64,000 nucleotides of DNA from NCBI GenBank assembly GCA_902806065.1, contig CADCVE010000054.1, positions 26,503 through 90,502 on the forward strand. Direction: 5' to 3'. Origin of the DNA: an uncultured Rubrobacteraceae bacterium. Its GTDB lineage: Bacteria > Actinomycetota > Rubrobacteria > Rubrobacterales > Rubrobacteraceae. Positions 9,181-20,772 of this stretch are shown here, piece by piece. The position numbers and the translations under genes were made by a program. Every line of letters starts with the position of its first letter. Within the stretch, counting starts at the first letter, position 1. A model generated the notes under the pieces. The model ran no database searches and was not told the DNA's origin. It worked only from the letters and a program-made list of their open reading frames with translations.

Positions 9181-9210
9181 GGTTCCGCGAAAAGGGGGCT
9201 TGAAAGAATA

Positions 9211-10878
9211 GTGCTCGCGGAGATCTCCGTAGAAAACATAGCCCTGATCGAGGAAGCCACCCTCGAACTCGCCTCCGGCCTGAACGCCATCACCGGCGAG
9301 ACGGGCGCGGGCAAGACCCTTCTCGCCACCGCCCTCCAGATGCTCCTCGGCGGCCGTGCCCGCGCCGAATCCGTCCGCGCGGGCGCCAAAAGAGCTACCA
9401 TCGAAGGCACGTTCGTGCTCCCCAACGATATCTCGGAGAAGATGCTCCACGAGACTCTGGGCGACCTCGCCGAAGAGGTGGACGGCGACGAGGAGATCGT
9501 GCTGCGGCGCACCCTCACAGAGGAGGGCCGCTCCCGCTGCTATGTAGGTGGAGTGAGCGTCCCGGTAAAGGCTATGGCTTCTTTGGGCGAACGCCTCGTC
9601 TCCTACCACGGCCAGAGAGAACAAGCCCGACTCACCGACCCCGGAGAACAACTCGGCATCCTCGACGATTTCCTGAACGAGGACGCGTTGCAAGCGAAGG
9701 TATCACTGGGCGAGCTGTGGAGCCGGGTAGAGAAAGACCGGCGGGAGCTTGCCGAACTCAAAGGGTCGGCGGAGGCGCGTATAAGGGAGGTCGAGTTCTT
9801 GCGCTATCAGGTGGCGGAACTCGAGGAAGCGGACTACAGCGCCTCCGAGTACGGCGACCTCACCCGCGAGCGCGACCGCCTGCGCAACATCACGGACCTC
9901 CTGGATGCCGCCTCTACCGCGACGGTGTCCCTCTCCAACGAAGAGGGAGGCGCGGCTGATGCCGTCGCTCGTGCCGAGTCGGAGCTGGACCGGGCGGCCC
10001 GCTATGACGAGGGCCTGCAGAGCTTGCTCACCCGCGTCCAGGGGCTCTCGGCGGAGCTTGGGGACATCGTCTACGAGCTCCAGGCTTACCTCGATGAGCT
10101 TGAGGCCGACCCGAACCGCCTTGAAACTATCGAGGACCGGCTGCAAGCCCTACGAGCGCTGGAGCGCAAATACGGCGAGGACGTGGAAGGTTACCTGGCG
10201 GAGGCAAAGGCCCGTCTCGCACGCATCGAGAACTTCGAGGAAGAGACGGCGGAGCTGGAAGAGCGCATACGAGAGGGCGAAGCGGATCTGGAGAAGCTCG
10301 GTGACGCGCTCTCTGCCGGCCGAGAGAGAGCCGCTGAGGAGCTTTCGGGTAAGGTGCAGGCGAACCTGGGGGACCTGAACCTGGGGAGGACGACGTTTCG
10401 GGCAAACCTCGTCGAGGGTACGTTGGGACCGAATGGCAAGGAGCGGGTGGAGTTCGTAATCCGGCCGAACCCCGGAGAACCCGAGCTGCCGGTACGGCGT
10501 TACGCCTCGGGCGGGGAGCTGAGCCGCATCATGCTCGCCATCCGACTCTCCCAGGAGCGCATCGAGCCCGGAGCCACATACGTCTTCGATGAGGTAGACG
10601 CAGGCATAGGCGGCGAGACGGCCACAGCGGTTGGGGCGAAGCTCAAGGAGCTAGGACAGCGCAACCAGGTACTTACTATAACCCACCTCCCCCAGATAGC
10701 CTCCGAAGCCTCCTCCCACGTCGTCGTCGCCAAAGCCACCGCCGAGGGCCGCACGCTAACCAAGATCCAAAAAGTCGAAGGCGAAGAACGCCGCCGGGAA
10801 CTCGCCCGCATGCTCTCCGGCAGAATAGACGAGGCCTCCCTAGCCCACGCCCGCGAGCTACTCGTCGGAGAACGCTGA
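9211..10878 (+). CDS. recN: DNA repair protein RecN
   Basis: SMC-like ATPase acting early in double-strand-break repair. 555 aa from GTG. Walker A GETGAGKTL near residue 30; a central coiled coil (residues ~150-370, rich in E/L/R heptads such as AELEERIREGEADLEKL); ABC signature YASGGELSRIMLAI and Walker B TYVFDEVDAGIGG near the C-terminus. Codon choice changes sharply within the gene: C-rich to about 9,700, G-rich in the middle, C-rich again after about 10,680. Confidence 0.95.
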   Translation: MLAEISVENIALIEEATLELASGLNAITGETGAGKTLLATALQMLLGGRARAESVRAGAKRATIEGTFVLPNDISEKMLHETLGDLAEEVDGDEEIVLRRTLTEEGRSRCYVGGVSVPVKAMASLGERLVSYHGQREQARLTDPGEQLGILDDFLNEDALQAKVSLGELWSRVEKDRRELAELKGSAEARIREVEFLRYQVAELEEADYSASEYGDLTRERDRLRNITDLLDAASTATVSLSNEEGGAADAVARAESELDRAARYDEGLQSLLTRVQGLSAELGDIVYELQAYLDELEADPNRLETIEDRLQALRALERKYGEDVEGYLAEAKARLARIENFEEETAELEERIREGEADLEKLGDALSAGRERAAEELSGKVQANLGDLNLGRTTFRANLVEGTLGPNGKERVEFVIRPNPGEPELPVRRYASGGELSRIMLAIRLSQERIEPGATYVFDEVDAGIGGETATAVGAKLKELGQRNQVLTITHLPQIASEASSHVVVAKATAEGRTLTKIQKVEGEERRRELARMLSGRIDEASLAHARELLVGER

Positions 10879-11020
10879 GATACACTGATTAGTCCATTTC
10901 ACAACTTATAATACTACTGACACCATCTAAGGTTTCACATCTTTATGCTTCAGGAATAAAGGCAACCCTGCACCTCTTGCAACCGTGGGAACCGATGGGT
11001 TAGTGTGTAGCGACTAGGAT

Positions 11021-11030
11021 CCCACGTGGG
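11021..11030. promoter_or_regulatory. palindrome CCCACGTGGG upstream of the secreted nuclease
   Basis: Perfect 10-bp palindrome about 30 bp upstream of the nuclease ATG, extended imperfectly to GATCCCACGTGGGGTC. Its place between any promoter and the start codon would suit a repressor site; the regulator is unknown. A TATAAT hexamer also occurs at 10907-10912 without a good -35. Confidence 0.3.
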
Positions 11031-11059
11031 GTCTTCGAGGGGCAAAGGAGAGATGATAA

Positions 11060-11896
11060 ATGCCAGGCATACTGCGTCTGATGTCACTTGGCATAACTGC
11101 CATGCTGGTGTTTACCACGGGGGCCACAGCCCAAGAGGATGAAGAAGTCGAGTACGATGAGACTGTAACGGTCGAGAGAATAGTGGATGGGGACACGATC
11201 AGGATTGATCCTGCCGTCGACGGCATCGATGAGGTCAGGCTCATAGGTATAGACACCCCAGAAACAAAGGATCCTGATTGCGACGTGCAACCCTACGGCC
11301 CGGAAGCCTTGATTTTCACCCGCGATGAACTCTTGGATGAGGAGGTCGATTTAGAGTTCGACGAAGATAGAGAGGACCAATACGACCGCCTCCTGGCATA
11401 CGTCTATTTGGACGATGAGATGTTCAATGAGACGCTTCTTGAGGAGGGTTATGCTCAGGTTTACACTGTCTCCCCAAACGACAAGCACGAGGACCGCTTT
11501 GAGGAGGCTCAGGAAGCTGCCCAGGAGGAGGAACTTGGGATCTGGGGGTTGTCATACTCTGAGCAGGATCTACTGGCGGACCGGGAAAACGGGATTGGTG
11601 GCGAAGAGTGCAGCCCAATCTCGACCCCGACGCCACCTCCCACGCCAGATGTACCAGAGGTAGATGTCTCAGAGCCAGACGTGCCAGACCCAGATGTGCT
11701 ACCTGTACCTACCCCCACGCCTGTTGTGCCAGACCCTGATATACCGCCCGCTCCTACCCCTATACCAGACGTGCCAGAGTTTGACGTGCCCACGCGTATT
11801 GGTGGTGCAGATTGCTCGACAGGCGTGAAAGACGTACTGGTCGTGCCAGGAAGTAAGGGGGACCGTGACGGCGACGGGGTAGCGTGCGAAAGTTGA
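11060..11896 (+). CDS. secreted thermonuclease (SNase) with proline-rich linker and Excalibur-like tail
   Basis: 278 aa. Signal peptide at residues 1-24 (hydrophobic core, ATA-Q cleavage). Then an SNase domain (~residues 32-165) with VDGDTIRID, VRLIGIDTPET (catalytic Arg and Glu) and YDRLLAYVYL (second Arg). Residues ~190-245 are a PxP/DVPxxDV repeat linker. The end, CSTGVKDVLVV then DRDGDGVACES, is a shortened Excalibur calcium-binding-like motif. Expected to cut extracellular DNA/RNA using Ca2+. AAAGGAG precedes the ATG. The +1 frame stays open for 22 codons beyond the stop. Confidence 0.85.
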   Translation: MPGILRLMSLGITAMLVFTTGATAQEDEEVEYDETVTVERIVDGDTIRIDPAVDGIDEVRLIGIDTPETKDPDCDVQPYGPEALIFTRDELLDEEVDLEFDEDREDQYDRLLAYVYLDDEMFNETLLEEGYAQVYTVSPNDKHEDRFEEAQEAAQEEELGIWGLSYSEQDLLADRENGIGGEECSPISTPTPPPTPDVPEVDVSEPDVPDPDVLPVPTPTPVVPDPDIPPAPTPIPDVPEFDVPTRIGGADCSTGVKDVLVVPGSKGDRDGDGVACES

Positions 11897-14651
<2,755 letters not shown>

Positions 14652-14697
14652 CTCCATGCGGCATTTTTCTCGTTGGGTGCTGGATCACGGGCCGCGT

Positions 14698-14712
14698 TCA
14701 AGGTAACCTTGA
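14698..14712. promoter_or_regulatory. interrupted palindrome upstream of the Ald-like gene
   Basis: TCAAGGT-A-ACCTTGA: perfect 7-bp arms around a single central base, 93 bp upstream of the GTG. A TTGAGG overlaps its right side and a TACGAT lies 19 bp further on, so the dyad could be an operator over a weak promoter. Regulator unknown. Confidence 0.4.
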
Positions 14713-14804
14713 GGAATGACGTATGATGCTGTGTACGATGCTATACCTCTCGTCGCGAACGCGACCTTTGTGTTCGTGATGCGAGGACGCTCCGGGGAGG
14801 CTCC

Positions 14805-15950
14805 GTGAGGATTGGGATTGTGCGTGAGTTGACGCCTGCGGAGGGGCGGGTAGCTCTCACGCCCTACGCGGTGTATGAGCTTACAAAGGCCGGGCACAGA
14901 GTCTCCGTCGAGACCGGGGCCGGGGCTGAGGCCGCGCTAACAGACGACGAGTACACCGCGGCGGGGGCGAGGCTCGCCAGGGACGCCGCGGCGGTGTGGC
15001 GCGACTCCGAACTCATCGCCAAGGTATTTGGCCCGGTGGATGGAGAGTACAGACATCTGAGGGAGGGTTTGATCGTCTTGGCCTTCCTCTCTCTCTCCGT
15101 AAACCGCCGCCTCGTGAGCGCGCTGATCGAGTCGCGCTGCGCGGCGTTCTCTATGGAGACCGTCCGGGACGAGAGAGGCGGTCTCCCTGTCCTGACCCCG
15201 ATGAGCGAGATCGCCGGCAGCCTCGTCCCGCAGATCGGAGCCCATTATCTCCAGCGCCCGGCCGGGGGACGCGGCATCCTGCTCGGAGGCGCGACCGGCG
15301 TCCGTCCGGGCCGCGTCGTCGTCCTGGGCGCGGGTATTGTCGGCTCGGGCGCGGCCCGCGTCGCCAGCGGTCTCGGCGCCGAAGTTCTGGTCATCGACCG
15401 CGACCTCGACCGCTTGAGACGTATCGAGGTGATGCGCCTCGGCGGTAGTCTCGGCGGGGTTAAGACGCTGGCGGCGAGCAGCATGGGCATCCGCGACGCT
15501 GTTCTCTGGGCGGACCTCCTCATCAGCGCGGTTCAGGTCGTTAGCTCCAGAACTCCGCACCTCGTGGACCGTGAGACCGTCAAGGAGATGAAGGCGGGCA
15601 GCGTCATAGTAGACGCTGACGTGGACCAGGGTGGCTCCATCGAGACCAGCAGGGCAACTACTCTGCACGACCCCGTCTTCGTCGAACACGACGTGATCCA
15701 CTACTGCGTGAAGAACCTGCCCGCCTCCGTCCCCGTGACCGCCACACGGGCTCTCTCCAACGCCCTTCTACCCTACGTGCGCAAGATAGCGGGCCACGGC
15801 CTCGTGGACGCCCTGAACTCGGACGCGGGCCTCGCGCGTGGGGCCACCGTGATCGAGGGACGTATGATCGACGAAGACCTTGCCCACGAGTACGCAATGG
15901 ACCACCATCTCCTCCAGTCCGTACTCCCCCTCCACAAGGAGGCCCGGTGA
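14805..15950 (+). CDS. alanine-dehydrogenase-family protein with altered active site
   Basis: 381 aa, aligned by eye to NAD-dependent alanine dehydrogenase over its full length: Arg15 (GRVALTP), Lys73 (LIAKV), Rossmann VVVLGAGIVGSGAARVA, and VIVDADVDQGG with the catalytic Asp. The catalytic His, canonically in YLHLA, is replaced: the segment reads LAFLSLSVN, placing Ser at position 96. The canonical PGAKAP loop is also changed (VVSSRTP). It may therefore not oxidise alanine like Ald; pyridine-nucleotide transhydrogenase and saccharopine-dehydrogenase-type enzymes share this fold. GTG start 5 nt behind GGGGAGG. Its stop overlaps scpA (GTGA). Confidence 0.75.
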   Translation: MRIGIVRELTPAEGRVALTPYAVYELTKAGHRVSVETGAGAEAALTDDEYTAAGARLARDAAAVWRDSELIAKVFGPVDGEYRHLREGLIVLAFLSLSVNRRLVSALIESRCAAFSMETVRDERGGLPVLTPMSEIAGSLVPQIGAHYLQRPAGGRGILLGGATGVRPGRVVVLGAGIVGSGAARVASGLGAEVLVIDRDLDRLRRIEVMRLGGSLGGVKTLAASSMGIRDAVLWADLLISAVQVVSSRTPHLVDRETVKEMKAGSVIVDADVDQGGSIETSRATTLHDPVFVEHDVIHYCVKNLPASVPVTATRALSNALLPYVRKIAGHGLVDALNSDAGLARGATVIEGRMIDEDLAHEYAMDHHLLQSVLPLHKEAR

Positions 15951-16696
15951 GCACGATACAGCCCGGAGGCCGCGCCACGGGACGCGCCCTCTCAGCCTTT
16001 ACGATAGATCTGGATGTTTACTCCGGACCCTACGAGGGCCTGCTCGCTTTGATACTGAAGGACGAGCTGGAGATCTTCGAGGTCCCCCTGCGCGAGCTGG
16101 TAACCCTGTACCGGAACACAAATCCCCCAACCCCCCCCGGAGAGACCCCCGGTGTTCTGGAGCGCGACACCGATTTCGTGGACTCCGCGACCTCTCTCGT
16201 TCTCCTCAAGGGCCGCGCTCTCGCCCCGGCACACGAACCCGATGGGGAGGAGGACGATGAAGGACCCTCCGCCCAGGACCTCGAAGAACGCCTCGTCACC
16301 TACCTGAAGATAAAGCGGGGCGCGGACGCCCTGGCGGAGCGCCTCGCGCATAACGCCTGTCTCTACCCCTCGGCGCATGCTTTGCCTCCCCGCCCGGGAA
16401 GTCTCCGGCTGAGCAAAGACCGCCTCGCCAAGAGCCTGCGCCGTGCCATTGCACGCACGGCCGAACCCGGAGTGTCTCATCTCGGCCAGATCACCGTGAC
16501 CGTCCAGGAGCTTGCCGCCTTGATCCGCGCCTCTCTACTCCATGGACCTCTCTCTTTCGAGGACCTCATCCGGGACATGGACCGCCTCCGCTCCGCTGTC
16601 GCCTTCTCCGCCGCCCTCTCTTTGGCCGCCGAGGGCCGCCTCACCCTCTCTCAAACAGAGCCTTTCGGCCCCTTGACCCTAACGCCCGGAAAATGA
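15947..16696 (+). CDS. scpA: segregation and condensation protein A (kleisin)
   Basis: 249 aa bacterial kleisin that bridges the SMC dimer and binds ScpB. The N-terminal SMC-neck-binding helix region is recognisable (IDLDVYSGPYEGLLALILKD, then DELEIFEVPLREL), with the C-terminal winged helix at residues ~195-245. GTG start overlaps the preceding stop as GTGA; scpB follows directly. No smc gene is in the window. Confidence 0.9.
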   Translation: MSTIQPGGRATGRALSAFTIDLDVYSGPYEGLLALILKDELEIFEVPLRELVTLYRNTNPPTPPGETPGVLERDTDFVDSATSLVLLKGRALAPAHEPDGEEDDEGPSAQDLEERLVTYLKIKRGADALAERLAHNACLYPSAHALPPRPGSLRLSKDRLAKSLRRAIARTAEPGVSHLGQITVTVQELAALIRASLLHGPLSFEDLIRDMDRLRSAVAFSAALSLAAEGRLTLSQTEPFGPLTLTPGK

Positions 16697-17353
16697 ATGA
16701 CAGACGGTAACGGATACGAAAGCACCTCCCAACCTGACGCCGCTACGCCATCCGCGGTCTTCTGTATAGAGGCCGTTCTCTTCTTGAGCCCCCGTCCCGT
16801 GGCCCTGTCAACCATCCTCCAGGTTACCGCGCTCTCTGAAGAGGAAGCGCGAGCAGCGATCTCCGAACTGAAAGAGCGCTACTCGCCTCGGTACTGCGGC
16901 ATCGTGTTACGCGAGGTCGCTGGAGGCTTGCAGTTCGTGACGAACTCGCTCTGCTCCGCTCTCGTGGAGCGGTTCCGCGAGGAGGCCCGTCCGGCCCCAC
17001 TATCGGGGGCGGCGCACGAGGTTCTCTCCTGTGTTCTCTACCTGGGTCCGCTCACCCGCGCCGCCATCAACGCTGCTCGCGGCGTTAACTCCGACGCCGT
17101 GGTCCGCAATCTCCTCGACCGCAACCTTCTCACCGAGGCCGGCCGCGACCAGACGAGCCCCGGCGCGCCCGCTCTCCTCGATGTCACCGAGGACTTCTTA
17201 CTCGCCGCCGGCGCCCGGGACCGCGAAGACTTCCCCACCCTCGAAGAGATCGTGGAACCCGCGGAGATCTCGCGCGTCCGCGAGCGTATCAAAGGACAAG
17301 AGAGCGAACATCCAAGAATGGATGAACCAATCCGTGACCCGGAGGGTGGGTAA
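16697..17353 (+). CDS. scpB: segregation and condensation protein B
   Basis: 218 aa, two tandem winged helices expected. The start CIEAVLFLSPRPVALSTILQ matches the ScpB pattern (EALLF), with LREVAGGLQFVT and the second-domain GPLTRAAINAARGVNSDAVVRNLLDRNLL. Binds the kleisin ScpA in the condensin complex. The ATG lies immediately after the scpA TGA. The C-terminal tail overlaps the leader of rluB. Confidence 0.9.
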   Translation: MTDGNGYESTSQPDAATPSAVFCIEAVLFLSPRPVALSTILQVTALSEEEARAAISELKERYSPRYCGIVLREVAGGLQFVTNSLCSALVERFREEARPAPLSGAAHEVLSCVLYLGPLTRAAINAARGVNSDAVVRNLLDRNLLTEAGRDQTSPGAPALLDVTEDFLLAAGARDREDFPTLEEIVEPAEISRVRERIKGQESEHPRMDEPIRDPEGG

Positions 17354-17357
17354 AAAG

Positions 17358-18089
17358 ATGCGCCTCCAGGCCTTTCTGGCTCGTAGCGGCGCGGCTCCTT
17401 CGAGGCGCAAGGCGGAGATCCTGATCTCCGCCGGTCGCGTCCTCGTAAACGGCGACACCGCCAACCTCGGAGAGAGCGTCGCCCTTACCGACGACATTCT
17501 CCTCGATGGTGAGCCCGTAAGCCTCCCCGAAACTCACGCCTACCTCGCCCTGAACAAGCCCGCAGGCTATCTCACTACCCTCAAAGACGACCGAAACCGC
17601 CGCACCGTCGCGGATCTCATGCCAGAGAACGTTCCCGGACTCGTCCCTATAGGCCGCCTCGACGTCGGAACCACCGGACTCCTCCTCCTCACTAACGACG
17701 GACCCCTGGCCCATCATATCGCCCACCCCTCCTCCGAGATAGAGAAGGAGTACGAGTTGATCCTGAAGACCCCCGAAGCGGATCTCGAAGAACGCCTGGC
17801 CGCCCTCGCCCAAGGCCCACAGCTCGAAGACGGCAAGATGCTCCCTCCAAGGCTCCAAAACCTCCGCCAAACTCCCAAGAGACTCACTTTAAACCTGACG
17901 ATCCACGAGGGCCGTAACCGCATAATACGTCGAGCCTGTGCGGCGATAGGGCTGGTCCTGCTCTCCCTCAAGCGCGTACGCGTTGGCCCCGTAAGCTTGG
18001 GTAGCCTCCCGGAAGGCCGGTACCGTAAACTCACCGAACAGGAGATAAACATCTTCGAAAAGAGCATGGGAAGAAGAACTAATGGATAA
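17358..18089 (+). CDS. rluB: 23S rRNA pseudouridine synthase, RluB/RsuA family
   Basis: The ORF track extends this frame to 17031 inside scpB. The real start is ATG 17358 (MRLQAFLARSGAAPSRRKAE), giving 243 aa. An S4 RNA-binding domain (~1-60) is followed by the synthase domain with catalytic-Asp motif GRLDVGTTGLLLLTNDG and the C-terminal EGRNRIIRRACAAIGL. Isomerises a uridine in the 23S peptidyl-transferase region. scpA-scpB-rluB-cmk-der is a widely conserved order. Confidence 0.92.
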   Translation: MRLQAFLARSGAAPSRRKAEILISAGRVLVNGDTANLGESVALTDDILLDGEPVSLPETHAYLALNKPAGYLTTLKDDRNRRTVADLMPENVPGLVPIGRLDVGTTGLLLLTNDGPLAHHIAHPSSEIEKEYELILKTPEADLEERLAALAQGPQLEDGKMLPPRLQNLRQTPKRLTLNLTIHEGRNRIIRRACAAIGLVLLSLKRVRVGPVSLGSLPEGRYRKLTEQEINIFEKSMGRRTNG

Positions 18090-19425
18090 AAGAGACAGTA
18101 TCCTCGCCGCGACTCGTATCGCACCCGCAAGTCCTCTGCGCGCGGAGATCTCAGTCCCTTCGGACAAGTCGCTCTCGCATCGGGCCGCCCTCGTCTCACT
18201 CCTCGCCGAACACCCGGTAACCATCCGCAACTACCTCCCCGCCGAAGATACGCTGGCAACCCTGAACGCCATAAGCACCTTTGGGGCTCGCGTGGAACGT
18301 AAAGAGATCACCGTCCAAATCACCGGCGCCGGCATGAAAAACATCCCGGAACCCTCGAACGTCATAGACGCCAGCAACTCCGGTACTCTTATACGCATAA
18401 TATTGGGAATAGCGGCAGGATTGGGACGGTTTTCTTGTTTCACGGGGGATGCTTCGTTGCGGGGGCGGCCGATGGGGCGGGTGGTACAGCCGTTGAGGGA
18501 GATGGGAGCAGAGATCGTGGGTGTCGGTGGGGGCGAGATGTTGCCGATCGCGGTTCTTGAGAACGGTGGAGGGTTGCGGGGCTCCGAGCATGTCTTGCCG
18601 GTGGCGAGCGCGCAGGTGAAGAGTTGCCTTCTCTTCGCCGGGCTGTTCGCTGACGGGGTAGTGAGTGTCACAGAGCCGGGGAGAAGCAGGGACCATACCG
18701 AGCGGTTGCTGCAGGCGTGTAGCGTGATGGTCGGGATAGAGGAGATGTCCTCGGGGGGGCGAAAGGTGAGCGTAGAGCCCCCGGGTTCTTTACGGGTTCC
18801 TGGTGAAATCGAGATCCCGGGGGACTTCTCATCGGCGGCTTTCTGGATCGCGGCGGCGCTGGTCGTGCCGGGCAGTGAGGTGCTGGTCCGCAAGGTCGGG
18901 CTCAACCCGACCCGGACGCGGTTCTTGGATATACTGCGCGGAATGGGTGCGGACTTGGAGATACGCGGCGCGGGTGAGGACGCCATCGGTGAGCCGGTCG
19001 GCGAGGTCGTGGCGCGACACTCGCCTTTGAAGGCGACTACGGTCAATCCAGAGGACGTACCGGGTGCCGTGGACGAGTTGCCGCTGCTGGCTCTGCTGGG
19101 AGCATTCGCCGAGGGGGAGACCGTGGTACGGGGCGCGGAGGAGCTACGCGTCAAGGAGACAGATCGGATACAGGCCGTCTGCGAGGAGTTTCGCAAGGTG
19201 GGCGTGGAGATTGAAGAACGCCCGGACGGTTTTACTGTTACAGGTGACCCGGATCGAGGTATCCGGGGTGGACGCGCGAGCAGCCGGGGCGACCACCGCA
19301 TCGGGATGGGTCTGGCCGTCGCCGGGCTTGCGTCGAAGGAAGGGGTCGAAGTGGAAGACCTTGAGGCGGCATCCGTCTCCTACCCCGGTTTCCTGCGAGA
19401 CCTTGCGAGCATTTCTTGCCGGTAA
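18082..19425 (+). CDS. aroA: 5-enolpyruvylshikimate-3-phosphate synthase
   Basis: 447 aa. Transfers enolpyruvyl from PEP to shikimate-3-phosphate. Visible motifs: VPSDKSLSHRA (Lys and Arg of the active site), ASNSGTLIRI, SAQVKSC, and the EPSP signature EPGRSRDHTERLLQA, plus VKETDRIQA near the C-terminus. The ATG overlaps the end of rluB by 8 bp. Codon choice flips from C-rich to G-rich within the gene at about 18,400, beside an AT-rich ATACGCATAATATT. Confidence 0.95.
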   Translation: MDKRDSILAATRIAPASPLRAEISVPSDKSLSHRAALVSLLAEHPVTIRNYLPAEDTLATLNAISTFGARVERKEITVQITGAGMKNIPEPSNVIDASNSGTLIRIILGIAAGLGRFSCFTGDASLRGRPMGRVVQPLREMGAEIVGVGGGEMLPIAVLENGGGLRGSEHVLPVASAQVKSCLLFAGLFADGVVSVTEPGRSRDHTERLLQACSVMVGIEEMSSGGRKVSVEPPGSLRVPGEIEIPGDFSSAAFWIAAALVVPGSEVLVRKVGLNPTRTRFLDILRGMGADLEIRGAGEDAIGEPVGEVVARHSPLKATTVNPEDVPGAVDELPLLALLGAFAEGETVVRGAEELRVKETDRIQAVCEEFRKVGVEIEERPDGFTVTGDPDRGIRGGRASSRGDHRIGMGLAVAGLASKEGVEVEDLEAASVSYPGFLRDLASISCR

Positions 19426-19444
19426 CACAACCTGCGGGATCACC

Positions 19445-20116
19445 GTGCTCGTAGCGATAGACGGTCCCGCCGGGAGTGGGAAGAGCTCGGCCGCCCAGGC
19501 TATCGCCGGGCGCCTGGGGCTCGTCAACCTGAACACGGGCGCGACCTACCGGGCTGTAGCACTCGTGGCGTTGCGAGAGGAGATGGATCTGGGGAACGAG
19601 GGCGCTCTTATTGCTGTCGCGGCTCGCATGGAGCTTTCGGCTGATGGTGTCTCCTATGGGGGAGCCCATATCCTGGAGGATGCCCTGCGCTCTCCCGAGG
19701 TCTCCGCGGCAGCCTCCAAAGTCAGCGCGCATCCGGGACTCCGCCGCGTCCTCGTCGAGAGACAGCGGGACGCGGCCCGGAAGGCGGAGGTGTCGGGAGG
19801 CGGCGCCGTCGTCGAGGGGCGCGACATCGGGACGGTCGTCCTGCCGGAGGCGGACCTCAAGATCTTTTTGTCGGCCTCGGCCGAAGAGCGAGCTCGCCGC
19901 CGCGCCCTGCAGACCGGCCGCGAATCAGAGCTGGAACGCATAAGTAAGGCCATGCACAACCGCGACAAACGTGATTCAGAGCGCGAAGCCTCCCCCCTGA
20001 AGCCCGCTCCCGATGCCGTCGTCCTGGATACCACGAGCCTCTCCCTTGAGAGCGTCGTCTCACGTGTCGTCGAGCTGGCCAACGAACGCCGGAACAATGT
20101 GAGGAAGTCGTCTTGA
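19445..20116 (+). CDS. cmk: cytidylate kinase
   Basis: Phosphorylates CMP/dCMP. The ORF track runs back to 19064 inside aroA. GTG 19445 gives the canonical start MLVAIDGPAGSGKSSAAQAI and 223 aa, the usual length. P-loop GPAGSGKS, NTGATYRAVAL nucleotide-binding segment, VEGRDIGTVVLPEA and the lid ASAEERARRR are all present. It lies 19 bp after aroA and overlaps the acyltransferase start by 4 bp. Confidence 0.93.
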   Translation: MLVAIDGPAGSGKSSAAQAIAGRLGLVNLNTGATYRAVALVALREEMDLGNEGALIAVAARMELSADGVSYGGAHILEDALRSPEVSAAASKVSAHPGLRRVLVERQRDAARKAEVSGGGAVVEGRDIGTVVLPEADLKIFLSASAEERARRRALQTGRESELERISKAMHNRDKRDSEREASPLKPAPDAVVLDTTSLSLESVVSRVVELANERRNNVRKSS

Positions 20117-20772
20117 AGGTTGGTATACAGCGGCCCCCGGGTAGGGTGCGGGAGGTTTCGCGAAATATGTCGCCGCGGTACCGTCTCTTCAGGCGCGTCA
20201 TGCGCGCGCTCGGCTGGCTATTGTTTGGCTTTACGGTGCATGGCGCGCAGAGAGTTCCCAAGGAGGGGCCCCTGATCCTGGCCTCCAACCACCATCGCTA
20301 CGCGGACCCGGTCCTGGTGTGCATGGCCGTGCCCCGTAGAATACAGTGGATGGCGAAGAAAGAGGTCTTCGTCCCCCCGTTCGACAAGTTCTTCTACTTC
20401 ATCGGTTCCTTCCCCGTGGACCGCAGTAAAGGTGGCCGTACAGCACTCAAAACCTCCCTCGAACTCCTCACCGAGGGCTGGACTCTAGGCATCTTCCCCG
20501 AAGGCACCCGCCGCAAAGCCGGCCGCCCCGAAGACGCCCCGAAGCACGGAGTAGCCATGCTCGCCGCTCGCGGTGGCGCGCCAATACTCCCCGTATTCGT
20601 CAGCGACATCCCCAGCCCACTCCAACGCCTCCGTGGCAAGAGACTCCGAATATTTATCGGTGACCCTATTAATACCGATAATACTAAGAACAGTAAGCAG
20701 GCACGTGCGGAGGTTGCGGGGGAGGTCTTGCGCGAGATCTACGCGCTCGGCGAAGGGTCGGGGGCGTTATGA
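20113..20772 (+). CDS. plsC: 1-acyl-sn-glycerol-3-phosphate acyltransferase (PlsC family)
   Basis: 219 aa. Motif I NHHRYAD (NHx4D) and motif III FPEGTRR are intact, with a hydrophobic N-terminal region and IGSFPVDRS. Expected to acylate lysophosphatidate at the membrane. TTG 20113 has a strong GAGGAAG upstream and overlaps the cmk stop; ATG 20167 (MSPRYRLF) is the alternative. Cmk-PlsC-Der adjacency is common in Gram-positives. The C-rich gene ends at an AT-rich patch (CTATTAATACCGATAATAC) followed by G-rich sequence. Confidence 0.88.
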   Translation: MKVGIQRPPGRVREVSRNMSPRYRLFRRVMRALGWLLFGFTVHGAQRVPKEGPLILASNHHRYADPVLVCMAVPRRIQWMAKKEVFVPPFDKFFYFIGSFPVDRSKGGRTALKTSLELLTEGWTLGIFPEGTRRKAGRPEDAPKHGVAMLAARGGAPILPVFVSDIPSPLQRLRGKRLRIFIGDPINTDNTKNSKQARAEVAGEVLREIYALGEGSGAL

